Origin: Streptomyces xantholiticus
GTDB lineage: Bacteria; Actinomycetota; Actinomycetes; Streptomycetales; Streptomycetaceae
Assembly: GCF_014651015.1 (NCBI RefSeq)
Contig: NZ_BMWB01000003.1
Location: 182,847 to 246,846 of the forward strand
Length of the DNA stretch: 64,000 nucleotides
Reading direction: 5' to 3'
Positions within the stretch are counted from its first letter, which is position 1. The number at the start of each line of letters is the position of its first letter. Position numbers and translations under genes: made by a program. Shown piece by piece: positions 36,628 through 45,331 of this stretch. The notes under the pieces were generated by a model. That model made no database searches and had not been told where the DNA came from. It was given only the letters and a program-made list of their open reading frames with translations.

Positions 36628-37313
36628 CGATCAGGGTGCTGCTCGCGGACGACCAGACGCTGCTGCGCAGCGCGTTCAGGGTACTGGTGGACTCCGAGCC
36701 GGACATGGAGGTCGTCGGGGAGGCGGCCGACGGGGCGCAGGCCGTGGCGCTGGCCCGTTCCGAGCGGGCCGACGTGGTCCTGATGGACATCCGGATGCCC
36801 GGTACGGACGGCCTCGCCGCCACCCGGACGATCAGCGCGGACCCGGAGCTGTCGCACGTACGGATCGTCATGCTGACGACCTTCGAGGTCGACGAGTACG
36901 TCGTGCAGTCGCTGCGGGCCGGCGCCTCCGGGTTCCTGGGCAAGGGAGCGGAACCGGACGAACTGCTGAACGCCATCCGTGTCGCCGCCGCGGGCGAGGC
37001 GCTGTTGTCACCGGCCGCGACCAAGGGCCTCATCGCCACGTTCCTCGCGCAGGGCGGCACGGCGGAGGACGACGGCCGCCAGGCGCGGGACCGCTCGCAG
37101 CGGCTGTCGGTTCTCACCGTCCGCGAGCGGGAGGTGCTGGTCCTGGTGGCGGGCGGGCACTCCAACGACGAGATCGCGGAGCGGCTCGAGGTGAGCCCGC
37201 TCACGGTCAAGACCCATGTGAACAGGGCCATGGCCAAGCTGGGCGCTCGTGACCGGGCCCAACTGGTGGTCACCGCGTACGAGTCGGGCCTGGTACGGCC
37301 GAGGGCGGAGTGA
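36624..37313 (+). CDS. LuxR/NarL-type response regulator
   Basis: A 229-residue regulator paired with the preceding kinase. The receiver domain has ADDQTLLR, the phosphoacceptor Asp in VVLMDIRMPG, the Thr in MLTTFE and the Lys in GFLGKGAE. The C-terminal LuxR helix-turn-helix (about 155-215) reads LTVREREVLVLVAGGHSN. The targets are not evident. A strong hairpin at 37437-37472 ends the operon. Confidence 0.95.
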   Translation: MTIRVLLADDQTLLRSAFRVLVDSEPDMEVVGEAADGAQAVALARSERADVVLMDIRMPGTDGLAATRTISADPELSHVRIVMLTTFEVDEYVVQSLRAGASGFLGKGAEPDELLNAIRVAAAGEALLSPAATKGLIATFLAQGGTAEDDGRQARDRSQRLSVLTVREREVLVLVAGGHSNDEIAERLEVSPLTVKTHVNRAMAKLGARDRAQLVVTAYESGLVRPRAE

Positions 37314-37436
37314 GGGCGCCGTACCGCAGGCGCGGAGGGAGGAGCCAAGAGCCGCTGCAGCGGATGGGCCCCCGCACTCACGGCGAGCCGCCCGGACCTC
37401 GGCCGCAGCGCGGCGCCCGCGGCCGGCCGGACACGC

Positions 37437-37472
37437 CTGAGGGGCACTCCGCCCGTGGCGGGTGCCCCTCAG
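37437..37472. terminator. Bidirectional terminator between response regulator and nadA
   Basis: CTGAGGGGCAC (37437-37447) pairs with 37462-37472. After one bulged base the stem continues as CCGCC/GGCGG with a three-base loop. It sits between convergent genes. Confidence 0.85.
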
Positions 37473-37489
37473 CCTGTGCGACGTCACCG

Positions 37490-38677
37490 CTACGGCAGCG
37501 CCAGCATCCGCTCCAGCGCGAGCTTCGCGAAGCTCTCCGTCTCCTGGTCGACCTGGATGCGGTTGACCAGGTTCCCCTCGGCCAGCGACTCCAGCGTCCA
37601 CACCAGGTGCGGCAGGTCGATGCGGTTCATCGTCGAGCAGAAGCAGACCGTCTTGTCGAGGAAGACGATCTCCTTGCCCTGGTCCGCGAATCGGTTCGCC
37701 AGGCGACGGACCAGGTTCAGCTCCGTGCCGATCGCCCACTTCGAGCCGGCCGGGGCCGCCTCCAGCGTGTTGATGATGTACTCCGTCGAGCCCACGTAGT
37801 CCGCGGCGGCGACGACCTCGTGCTTGCACTCCGGGTGCACCAGGACGTTCACGCCCGGGATGCGCTCACGCACGTCGTTGACCGAGTCCAGCGAGAAGCG
37901 GCCGTGGACAGAGCAGTGGCCGCGCCACAGGATCATCTTGGCGTTCCGCAGCTCCTCCGCGGTCAGTCCGCCGCCCGGCTTGTGCGGGTTGTAGAGCACG
38001 CAGTCCTCGAGGGACATCCCCATGTCACGGACGGCGGTGTTGCGGCCGAGGTGCTGGTCCGGCAGGAAGAGCACCTTCTCGCCCTGCTCGAAGGCCCAGT
38101 CCAGCGCCCGCTTGGCGTTCGACGACGTACAGATCGTGCCGCCGTGCTTGCCGGTGAAGGCCTTGATGTCCGCCGAGGAGTTCATGTACGAAACGGGGAC
38201 GACCTGCTCGGCGATACCCGCCTCGGTGAGCACGTCCCAGCACTCGGCGACCTGCTCGGCCGTGGCCATGTCGGCCATCGAGCAGCCGGCCGCCAGGTCG
38301 GGCAGCACGACCTTCTGGTCTTCGGAGGTCAGGATGTCGGCCGACTCGGCCATGAAGTGCACACCGCAGAAGACGATGTACTCGGCCTCCGGCCGGGCCG
38401 CGGCGTCCTTCGCCAGCTTGAAGGAGTCGCCGGTGACGTCGGCGAACTGGATGACCTCGTCGCGCTGGTAGTGGTGCCCCAGGACGAAGACCTTGCTGCC
38501 GAGCTTCTCCTTGGCCGCGCGGGCGCGCTCCACCAGGTCCGGGTCGGACGGCGAGGGCAGGTCGCCGGGGCACTCCACGCCGCGCTCGCTCCGCGGGTCG
38601 GCCTCACGGCCGAGCAGCAGGAGGGCGAGCGGAGTCGGCGATACGTCGAGCTCGGGGCGGGTTGGGGCGGTGGTCAC
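37490..38677 (-). CDS. nadA: Quinolinate synthase A
   Basis: A [4Fe-4S] enzyme condensing iminoaspartate with dihydroxyacetone phosphate for de novo NAD synthesis. The 395-residue protein belongs to the longer type with an N-terminal extension. Cluster cysteines appear in IVFCGVHFMAE, RGHCSVHG and VCFCSTMNR; GHHYQRDEVIQFAD is the substrate-binding motif. The GTG at 38677 has AAAGGG eight bases upstream; GTG 38686 would add three residues. nadB and nadC are not in this window. A TATGAT -10 box and paired operator-like sites lie upstream. Confidence 0.95.
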   Translation of the reverse strand: MTTAPTRPELDVSPTPLALLLLGREADPRSERGVECPGDLPSPSDPDLVERARAAKEKLGSKVFVLGHHYQRDEVIQFADVTGDSFKLAKDAAARPEAEYIVFCGVHFMAESADILTSEDQKVVLPDLAAGCSMADMATAEQVAECWDVLTEAGIAEQVVPVSYMNSSADIKAFTGKHGGTICTSSNAKRALDWAFEQGEKVLFLPDQHLGRNTAVRDMGMSLEDCVLYNPHKPGGGLTAEELRNAKMILWRGHCSVHGRFSLDSVNDVRERIPGVNVLVHPECKHEVVAAADYVGSTEYIINTLEAAPAGSKWAIGTELNLVRRLANRFADQGKEIVFLDKTVCFCSTMNRIDLPHLVWTLESLAEGNLVNRIQVDQETESFAKLALERMLALP

Positions 38678-38713
38678 GACACGCACCCTTTCTTCGTCTG
38701 GCTGAGGACTTCT

Positions 38714-38760
38714 CGTCTATTTGACGCTATCTATCATAACCGCTTCACGTCACTTTGACG
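38714..38760 (-). promoter_or_regulatory. nadA promoter region with two similar 13-bp sites
   Basis: CGTCTATTTGACG (38714-38726) and CGTCACTTTGACG (38748-38760) match at 11 of 13 positions, are each palindromic (arms CGTC/GACG) and begin 34 bp apart. TATGAT (38738-38733 on the minus strand) lies between them. The pair looks like a tandem operator for a regulator of nadA. The segment is an AT-rich island in GC-rich DNA. Confidence 0.6.
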
Positions 38761-38934
38761 ATGGCCATAGCGTCGATGTGACGCACCCCCCTGTCCACAG
38801 ACCGTGCCGCACTTCGTCCCGGTGTGCGAGCATGAAGAGGCACGAAGCGCAAAGACGGGCCGGCCCGGAATGAATCCGCGGCCACGCCGGTTTCACCATC
38901 GGCAAGCAGTCCGCACAACCCGGGAGAGAAGCAG

Positions 38935-39291
38935 ATGTCCGTATCGGACGAGACCACCACCGTGAGCGACGGCATCCTCCTGTCCGACGCCGCCGCGGCC
39001 AAGGTCAAGGCCCTGCTGGACCAGGAAGGCCGGGACGACCTGGCGCTGCGCGTCGCGGTTCAGCCCGGCGGCTGCTCCGGCCTGCGTTACCAGCTGTTCT
39101 TCGACGAGCGCTCGCTCGACGGCGACGTCGTGAAGGATTTCGACGGCGTCAAGGTCGTCACCGACCGCATGAGCGCCCCGTACCTGGGCGGCGCCTCCAT
39201 CGACTTCGTCGACACCATCGAGAAGCAGGGCTTCACGATCGACAACCCGAACGCCACGGGCTCCTGCGCCTGCGGCGACTCGTTCAGCTAG
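38935..39291 (+). CDS. erpA: Iron-sulfur cluster insertion protein, HesB/IscA family
   Basis: A 118-residue A-type carrier that delivers Fe-S clusters to apoproteins; adjacent NadA is a plausible client. The three conserved cysteines are in PGGCSGLRY (about residue 49) and the C-terminal GSCACGDSF. The protein closely resembles ErpA-type family members. It is divergent from nadA with about 257 bp between starts, and followed by a strong hairpin. Confidence 0.93.
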   Translation: MSVSDETTTVSDGILLSDAAAAKVKALLDQEGRDDLALRVAVQPGGCSGLRYQLFFDERSLDGDVVKDFDGVKVVTDRMSAPYLGGASIDFVDTIEKQGFTIDNPNATGSCACGDSFS

Positions 39292-39307
39292 GACTCCGGC
39301 TGCACAT

Positions 39308-39348
39308 GCCGAAGGCGGCGGACCGGTTCCCGGTCCGCCGCCTTCGGC
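39308..39348. terminator. Strong terminator after erpA
   Basis: A perfect 19-bp stem (39308-39326 with 39330-39348) and three-base loop between convergent genes. Confidence 0.85.
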
Positions 39349-39393
39349 ACGTCTGCGTAATGCGTAAAGGGCCGGGCCGCCGACCCCGGGCCG

Positions 39394-40851
39394 CTACCCC
39401 TTGCGCGGCAGCGGCTTGCCCTCCGCGTCGACGACCTTCCGGCCGTCCAGCGGCTTCTCCAGGGTCACGGACTCCGTGAGCTCCTTGGCCAGCAGGATGC
39501 AGACCCGCTTGGGGTCCGGATTCGTCTCCACGATCCGCACCTTCACCTGGTCGTCCGTCTCGGTCGCCTTCGCCGCGTAGTCGCTGCACACGCCGCCCCA
39601 GAAGGTGATCTTCAGGGTCCGCCCGTCGACGCTGTACGAGATCTGGGCGGGACCCGTCTGCTCGGAGGGGTCCTTCGGCGGGTCCACGGGGGTGACGTCC
39701 TTCGCAGGCGGCTCCGCACTCTTGAGGAACCGCTCCTCCACCGCCGTGTGCGTCACGGTGAACGGCCGGTCCCCGTCCTTCGCCGACACCTCGAACAGCC
39801 ACGAGGGCACGAGTGCCTGCCGCCCGTCCACGTACTGCGTGGAGAGCCCGAAGACGGCCTTGCGGATCGTCAGCCGATCAGGTGCCGCCGGGGAGCTCTC
39901 GGGTTCGCACGGTGTCTCGGCAGTCGGCTCGTCCTTGTGGGGCACCGGGGTGGCGCACCCGCCGATCCGGACACGACCGCTTTCCTTGCCGGCCTCGTTC
40001 AGCTGCTCGACCGCCTCCTCTGCGGAGATCACGGGATATGTGTGCCCCTTCACGGGCTCCTTCAGCTGACCGCTGCCGCCGACGACGGCGCCGTCCGCAC
40101 CCACCTGGACACCGGTCGACCAGCCGTACGTCGGCAGGCCGCTCACGACGGGATTCGCGTTCACCACCCGTACGGCGCCCATCAGCTGACCCGCGTCCAG
40201 ATCGGCGTCGCCCTGGCCGACCGCCTCGAGCACGGGGGCAGCCGCCTTCCTCGCCTCTGCCTCGCTCACGGCCGGGCCGGGCTCGTCGGCGCCGCGGGAC
40301 GGGCACGCCTTGCCCTTCAGGCAGTTGTCGCCGCCGGGCGACGCGATGTGCCTGGCGAAGGTCCAGCTCCCCGGCGCCTCCTTGTTCACCTGCAGCGTCG
40401 GTCCCTGTCCGTCCTTGGACGGGCCCACCTTCCACGCCGGCCCCTCGAGCCGCGGGGTCCCCGGCAGGTCCAGCGCCTTCGCGAGACGGGACACCTCCGC
40501 CTCGGTGACCGATCCCTTCGCGCGGTGCACGGCCGCACTGTCGGGGCCCTTCGGCAGGTCGCCCTCCGGCCGGTAGACGACGCCCCCGGTCGGGTCGGGC
40601 TCACCACCCGGCGCGATGCCACGCTCGGCCCGGGGCCCGCCGGTGTCCAGGGCGAGCAGCGGCGGGTTCTTCCCATCGCCGGAACCGCTTCCGGTGTCCG
40701 TGGCCCCGGCGCCTTCGCCGCTGTCGAAGCCGGAGGTCGCGAAGTACGCGCCGCCCCCGCCGGCCACCAGCACCGCGGCCGCCACAGAGGCGACGACCAG
40801 CGCGGAACGCCGACGGCGGGGAGTCTCGTGCGTGTTCTCCGTGCTGCTCAC
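39394..40851 (-). CDS. Uncharacterised exported or membrane-anchored protein
   Basis: A 485-residue protein with a short basic N-terminus (RRRRSALVV), one hydrophobic helix (about residues 17-42), a low-complexity Gly/Asp/Ser linker and a large extracytoplasmic region. The latter has four widely spaced Cys (NCLKGKAC, GGCATP, TPCEP) and others near the C-terminus (GVCSDY, RVCILL) that could form disulfides. I recognise no domain. The GTG at 40851 has AAGGAG seven bases upstream. It follows a small gene on the same strand by 112 bp. Confidence 0.82.
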   Translation of the reverse strand: MSSTENTHETPRRRRSALVVASVAAAVLVAGGGGAYFATSGFDSGEGAGATDTGSGSGDGKNPPLLALDTGGPRAERGIAPGGEPDPTGGVVYRPEGDLPKGPDSAAVHRAKGSVTEAEVSRLAKALDLPGTPRLEGPAWKVGPSKDGQGPTLQVNKEAPGSWTFARHIASPGGDNCLKGKACPSRGADEPGPAVSEAEARKAAAPVLEAVGQGDADLDAGQLMGAVRVVNANPVVSGLPTYGWSTGVQVGADGAVVGGSGQLKEPVKGHTYPVISAEEAVEQLNEAGKESGRVRIGGCATPVPHKDEPTAETPCEPESSPAAPDRLTIRKAVFGLSTQYVDGRQALVPSWLFEVSAKDGDRPFTVTHTAVEERFLKSAEPPAKDVTPVDPPKDPSEQTGPAQISYSVDGRTLKITFWGGVCSDYAAKATETDDQVKVRIVETNPDPKRVCILLAKELTESVTLEKPLDGRKVVDAEGKPLPRKG

Positions 40852-40963
40852 CGCATCGCTCCTTGTCTCGTGCCTCCTGCTGCGGAGGACACGGGTGGGA
40901 CGGAGCGGGGGAGCGCGTGGTTCCCTTCGCCTCTCCCCGGCGGCGACACGGCAGTCCTGCGCG

Positions 40964-41188
40964 TCAGTAGCCGTAGTCGGACATCGCGTCCACCAGCCGT
41001 GCGGAGGCGGGCGGCACCACGACACCGTGGATGAGGGACGGGGACACGGGCCTCGGTGCCGCAGCCGCCGGTACGACCCAGTGTGGAGCCATTCGGGCAC
41101 AGTCGCCGCGAAGCTGGGCCAGACTGATCTCGTACTCCCGCGGATCGTGTGGCGTGCGCGGCTCGAGCGCGGCGCTGTGCTTCGTCAT
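40964..41188 (-). CDS. Small hypothetical protein
   Basis: A 74-residue protein with no recognised domain (starts MTKHSAALEPRTP, ends ARLVDAMSDYGY). High third-position GC and placement as first gene before the exported protein support it. The ribosome-binding site is weak. The 128-bp gap to the divergent kinase gene contains CTAC-TATCGG-GTAG (41228-41241), a small inverted repeat. Confidence 0.65.
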   Translation of the reverse strand: MTKHSAALEPRTPHDPREYEISLAQLRGDCARMAPHWVVPAAAAPRPVSPSLIHGVVVPPASARLVDAMSDYGY

Positions 41189-41316
41189 AGCCGCACCGTA
41201 TGCACCTGGGAGTCCAGGAAAAAAGCCCTACTATCGGGTAGTTTCCGCACTCGGCGGGTACGCAGGACCCGGTAGCGTGAACTGTCACTGCCAGACCGCC
41301 TCAGGAGCGCCTCACC

Positions 41317-42291
41317 GTGCGTATCGCAGTCACCGGCTCCATCGCCACCGATCACCTCATGACCTTCCCCGGCCGCTTCGCCGACCAGTTGGTCGCGGAC
41401 CAGCTGCACACGGTCTCCCTCTCCTTCCTCGTCGACACGCTCGATGTGCGCCGGGGCGGAGTCGGAGCGAACATCTGCTTCGGCATGGGTCAGCTCGGCA
41501 CCGGCCCGATCCTGGTCGGCGCCGCGGGCGCGGACTTCGACGAGTACCGGGCCTGGCTCGACCGCCACGGGGTCGACACGGCGTCCGTCCGTATCTCCGA
41601 GGTCCTGCACACCGCTCGCTTCGTGTGCACCACGGACGTCGACCACAACCAGATCGGCTCCTTCTACACGGGCGCGATGAGCGAGGCCCGACAGATCGAG
41701 CTCAAGTCGGTGGCGGACCGCGTCGGCGGCCTCGACCTCGTCCTGATCGGTGCGGACGACCCGGAGGCGATGCTGCGCCACACCGAGGAGTGCCGCTCGC
41801 GCGGCATCCCGTTCGCCGCGGACTTCTCGCAGCAGATCGCCCGTATGAGTGGCGACGAGATCCGGATACTGCTGGACGGTGCGGCGTACCTGTTCTCCAA
41901 CGAGTACGAGAAGGGCCTCATCGAGTCCAAGACCGGCTGGAGCGACGAGGAGATCCTCGGCAGGGTCGGCCACCGTGTCACCACCCTCGGCGCGCGCGGC
42001 GTCCGCATCGAGTCCGTGGGCGCGGACCCGATCGAGGTCGGCTGCCCCGACGAGGACGCCAAGGTCGACCCGACCGGCGTCGGCGACGCGTTCCGCGCGG
42101 GCTTCCTCTCCGGCCTGTCGTGGGGCGTGGGCCTGGAGCGGGCGGCGCAGGTGGGCTGCATGCTGGCGACCCTGGTGATCGAGACTCTGGGCACGCAGGA
42201 ATACACGCTGCGGCGCGCCCACTTCATGGAGCGCTTCACGAAGGCGTACGGCGACGACGCGGCCTCGGAGGTCCGCGAGCACCTGGCCTGA
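41317..42291 (+). CDS. PfkB family carbohydrate/nucleoside kinase
   Basis: A 324-residue ribokinase-fold enzyme. The N-terminal signature region (VRRGGVGANICFGMGQLG) and the C-terminal PfkB signature DPTGVGDAFRAGFL with the catalytic Asp are present. The sequence resembles actinobacterial adenosine kinases, but the substrate cannot be assigned from motifs alone. GTG start with AGGAG about ten bases upstream. A TAGCGT -10-like box lies at 41273-41278. It is divergent from the small gene. Confidence 0.9.
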   Translation: MRIAVTGSIATDHLMTFPGRFADQLVADQLHTVSLSFLVDTLDVRRGGVGANICFGMGQLGTGPILVGAAGADFDEYRAWLDRHGVDTASVRISEVLHTARFVCTTDVDHNQIGSFYTGAMSEARQIELKSVADRVGGLDLVLIGADDPEAMLRHTEECRSRGIPFAADFSQQIARMSGDEIRILLDGAAYLFSNEYEKGLIESKTGWSDEEILGRVGHRVTTLGARGVRIESVGADPIEVGCPDEDAKVDPTGVGDAFRAGFLSGLSWGVGLERAAQVGCMLATLVIETLGTQEYTLRRAHFMERFTKAYGDDAASEVREHLA

Positions 42292-42671
42292 CGGACCGGG
42301 TGAGGCGGCGGGCCTGGCCGCCGCGCGGGGCGGACCCGGTTACGGGGTCCGCCCCGGGCCTGGCGGCCCGGGCCCCCGTGCCCCTCCAGGGGCCGCTGCG
42401 CGCGGCGGACCCGACTACGAGGCTGCTTCCCCCGGGCCGGCCGTACGGCATGGGGGAAGCACTCGTATCCGTACCCCGTGCCTCGAAATCCCGCTAGGGC
42501 TCGACGGCCGTGGGTGGGGGCACGGCCGTCGGGCAAAGGGGAGTTACCCCCGGCGGGGGCCGGATTTCCAGCCGTCCGGCGGCCCCGGACACCGCGCGAA
42601 GCGCTGTACGGGGTCCGGGGCGAAGCCCCGGTTCGGGAAGGGGGAGGTGGGGAAAGGGCCCGCCGCAGGCG
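42292..42671. other. Gene-free interval between convergent genes
   Basis: 380 bp with no supported gene. It is dominated by GC-rich inverted repeats of the kind scattered between Streptomyces genes, including CCGGGGC-GAA-GCCCCGG at 42615-42631. Confidence 0.65.
42615..42631. terminator. Hairpin between pfkB-type kinase and cysteine desulfurase
   Basis: CCGGGGC pairs with GCCCCGG around GAA. The GGGGCGAAGCCCC core is shared with 4998-5010. Confidence 0.55.
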
Positions 42672-44087
42672 TCACCGCAGGCGTCGCACCACATACGCCA
42701 CGCCCCGCTCCGCCCCCTGTTCCCCCACGTACTCCTGCCCCCGCATCCCGCACCAGGCCGGGATGTCCAGCCGCGCCGCCTCGTCGTCGGAGAGCACCGT
42801 CACCGTGCCGCCGACCGGCACGTCGCCGATGACCTTGGCCAGTTCGATCACCGGGATCGGGCAGCGCCGGCCGAGTGCGTCCACCACGAGGGACTCGGAC
42901 ACCTCCGGCGAAACAGCGGGCGCGGGCGCAGTCGCAGGCGCCCCCAACCGCTCCCGCACTCCCGCCACCAATCCCGGCAGCACCTCCAGGAAGCGGTCCA
43001 CGTCCTCCTCCGACGTACCGGATGTGCCGGACGTACCGGACGACGACGGCAGCGACACCCGAACGTTCCCCTCCGACAGCACCCCCATCGCCCGCAGCAC
43101 ATGGCTCGGGATCAGCGTGCTGCTGGTGCACGAAGAGCCGGAGGAGACGGAGAACCCGGCCCGGTCCAGTTCGTGGAGCAGAGTCTCTCCGTCGACATAG
43201 AGACAGGAGAACGTCACCACGTGCGGCAGTCGCCGCACCGGGTCGCCCACCACCTCCACGTCCGGCACCAGTTCCGGAACCCGCGCCCGGATGCGGTCCA
43301 CGAGAGCCCGGAGCCGTACCGCCTCGTCCGACGCCTCCGCGCGCACGGCGCGCAGGGAGGCGGCCGCCGCCACGATCGCCGGGATGTTCTCGAAGCCGGC
43401 GGACCGGCCCGACTCCCGTTCGTCGGCGGGGCCTTGCGGAGCGAACCGGACACCCTTGCGTACGGCGAGCAGCCCGACGCCCGCCGGGCCGCCCCACTTG
43501 TGCGCGCTCCCGGTCAGCAGCGACCAGTCCCCGTCCACCGGACCCCAGGCCAGGGACTGGGCGGCGTCCACAAGGAGCGGTACGCCCGCCACGCGACACG
43601 CCTCGGCCACCTCCCGCACCGGCTGTTCGGTGCCCACCTCGTGGTTGGCGGACTGCAGACACGCCAGTGCGGTGGTGGTATCGAGCTCCGCGGCGTACGC
43701 GTCGGGGGACACCGCCCCGTACCGGTCCACGCCGACCTCGGTCACCGAGCCGCCGGCCGCCTCCCAGGCCGCCGCGGCGTGGAGAACGGCGGAGTGTTCG
43801 ACGGAGGAGACGACGAGACGGCGGCCGACACGCCGACGTCCGGCGAGCGCGCCGGAGATCGCGGTATGAATGGCCTGCGTCCCCGAAGGAGTGAAGACGA
43901 GCTCGTCGGGACGGCACCCGACAGCCTCCGCCGCTGCCTCCCTGGCCGCGTCGAGCAGCAGCCGTGCCCGGCGGCCCTCGCGGTAGAGCCGTGCGGGGTC
44001 GGCCCAGCCCTCGTCGAGGGAGGCCTGCAGGGCCTGGCGGGCCACGGGGTGCAGGGGAGCGGCGGAAGCGGCATCGAAATAGGGCAC
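42672..44087 (-). CDS. Cysteine desulfurase fused to a TusA-like sulfur carrier domain
   Basis: A 471-residue fusion. Residues about 1-380 are a NifS/IscS-type PLP enzyme with SSVEHSAVLHAA, the PLP lysine in SAHKWGGPAG and the persulfide cysteine in SSGSSCTSST. Residues about 395-471 form a TusA domain: VVDALGRRCPIPVIELAKV with its CPxP cysteine. The fusion would let persulfide sulfur pass directly to the carrier. The domains are joined through a Ser-Thr-Gly segment made of 9-bp repeats and an Ala-Pro linker. It is divergent from ctaC and may supply sulfur for metalloenzyme or thiocofactor synthesis; this is inference. Confidence 0.9.
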   Translation of the reverse strand: MPYFDAASAAPLHPVARQALQASLDEGWADPARLYREGRRARLLLDAAREAAAEAVGCRPDELVFTPSGTQAIHTAISGALAGRRRVGRRLVVSSVEHSAVLHAAAAWEAAGGSVTEVGVDRYGAVSPDAYAAELDTTTALACLQSANHEVGTEQPVREVAEACRVAGVPLLVDAAQSLAWGPVDGDWSLLTGSAHKWGGPAGVGLLAVRKGVRFAPQGPADERESGRSAGFENIPAIVAAAASLRAVRAEASDEAVRLRALVDRIRARVPELVPDVEVVGDPVRRLPHVVTFSCLYVDGETLLHELDRAGFSVSSGSSCTSSTLIPSHVLRAMGVLSEGNVRVSLPSSSGTSGTSGTSEEDVDRFLEVLPGLVAGVRERLGAPATAPAPAVSPEVSESLVVDALGRRCPIPVIELAKVIGDVPVGGTVTVLSDDEAARLDIPAWCGMRGQEYVGEQGAERGVAYVVRRLR

Positions 44088-44249
44088 GTCGTCACGCTAA
44101 CCCCGAGGAGGGGAGCGAGCGTCAGCCGGCCGCCGGAAGTGGGCATTCCGGGGCGCTCCGTACCTCCCGGGAAGGGGTCGGCCACCCCTTCGGGGTGTCG
44201 GGCGGCGCGTTGGGCACCCTCCCCGCGCGACCCCAAATAGCGTCCAGTA

Positions 44250-44278
44250 GGGTTTGGTCCGCATAAACATCCAAACCC
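44250..44278. promoter_or_regulatory. Inverted repeat upstream of ctaC
   Basis: GGGTTTGG (44250-44257) and CCAAACCC (44271-44278) are perfect 8-bp arms with a 13-bp spacer, about 82 bp before the ctaC start in the divergent promoter region. TAGGGT at 44248-44253 could be a -10 box. Candidate operator for respiratory gene control. Confidence 0.45.
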
Positions 44279-44359
44279 CTGCCCGCGTCAGGGCCGGCGA
44301 CCGACCAGCGAGACGGCCGCAGCCGGCCGCGCGGGCCGAGACTCTCGGGAAGGCGCTAC

Positions 44360-45331
44360 GTGAGTCCCAACGGCTCCGACCGCTCGTCGCGGCGCCCGAT
44401 GCGGCGGAAGCTGCCGCAGGTGCTGACTGCGGGCCTGATCCTGGCTACCGCCTCCGGTTGTTCGTACAACTGGGAGGATTTCCCCCGCCTCGGAATGCCC
44501 ACCCCCGTCACGGAGGAGGCGCCGCGGATCCTCTCCCTCTGGCAGGGCTCGTGGGCGGCTGCGCTCGCCACGGGCGTGCTGGTGTGGGGCCTGATCCTGT
44601 GGAGCGTGTTCTTCCACCGGCGCACCCGCACCAAGGTGGAGATCCCTCCGCAGACCCGGTACAACATGCCCATCGAGGCGCTCTACACCGTGGTTCCGAT
44701 CATCATCGTGTCGGTGTTCTTCTACTTCACCGCGCGCGACGAGTCGAAGCTCCTCGAGCTCTCCGACAAGCCCGCCCACACCATCAACGTGGTCGGCTAC
44801 CAGTGGAGCTGGGGCTTCAACTACCTCGAGGACGTGGACGGGAACCCGGCCACCGGGGACGCGGCCGCGAACAAGGAACTGAACGCGGTCCCGGACAAGT
44901 ACACCAACGACTTCCCGGAGGGTGCGGAGGGCGTCTACGACGCCGGTATCCCCGGCACCCGGAACCCGCAGAACGGCAACCCGGGCCCCACGCTCTGGCT
45001 GCCCAAGGGGGAGAAGGTCCGGTTCGTCCTGACCTCGCGTGATGTCATCCACTCCTTCTGGGTGGTCCCCTTCCTGTTCAAGCAGGACGTCATCCCCGGC
45101 CACACCAACGTCTTCGAGGTGACCCCCACGCGTGAGGGCACCTTCATGGGCAAGTGTGCCGAGCTCTGCGGCGTGGATCACTCCCGGATGCTCTTCAATG
45201 TCAAGGTCGTCTCCCCGGAGCGCTACCAGCAGCACCTGAAGGAGCTTGCCGAGAAGGGGCAGACCGGCTTCATCCCGTCGGGCATTGAGCAGACGGACCC
45301 GGCCAGGAATGCGGAGAAGAACCAACTGTGA
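44360..45331 (+). CDS. ctaC: Cytochrome c oxidase subunit II
   Basis: A 323-residue subunit of the aa3 terminal oxidase. It has a lipoprotein-like signal (ATASGC), two membrane helices (about residues 60-85 and 105-125) and a cupredoxin domain with the CuA site [12 protein letters not shown] plus an upstream His (VIHSFW). It receives electrons from the cytochrome bcc complex encoded a few kb on. The GTG has GGAAGG six bases before it. Its stop overlaps the ctaD GTG by four bases. Confidence 0.97.
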   Translation: MSPNGSDRSSRRPMRRKLPQVLTAGLILATASGCSYNWEDFPRLGMPTPVTEEAPRILSLWQGSWAAALATGVLVWGLILWSVFFHRRTRTKVEIPPQTRYNMPIEALYTVVPIIIVSVFFYFTARDESKLLELSDKPAHTINVVGYQWSWGFNYLEDVDGNPATGDAAANKELNAVPDKYTNDFPEGAEGVYDAGIPGTRNPQNGNPGPTLWLPKGEKVRFVLTSRDVIHSFWVVPFLFKQDVIPGHTNVFEVTPTREGTFMGKCAELCGVDHSRMLFNVKVVSPERYQQHLKELAEKGQTGFIPSGIEQTDPARNAEKNQL

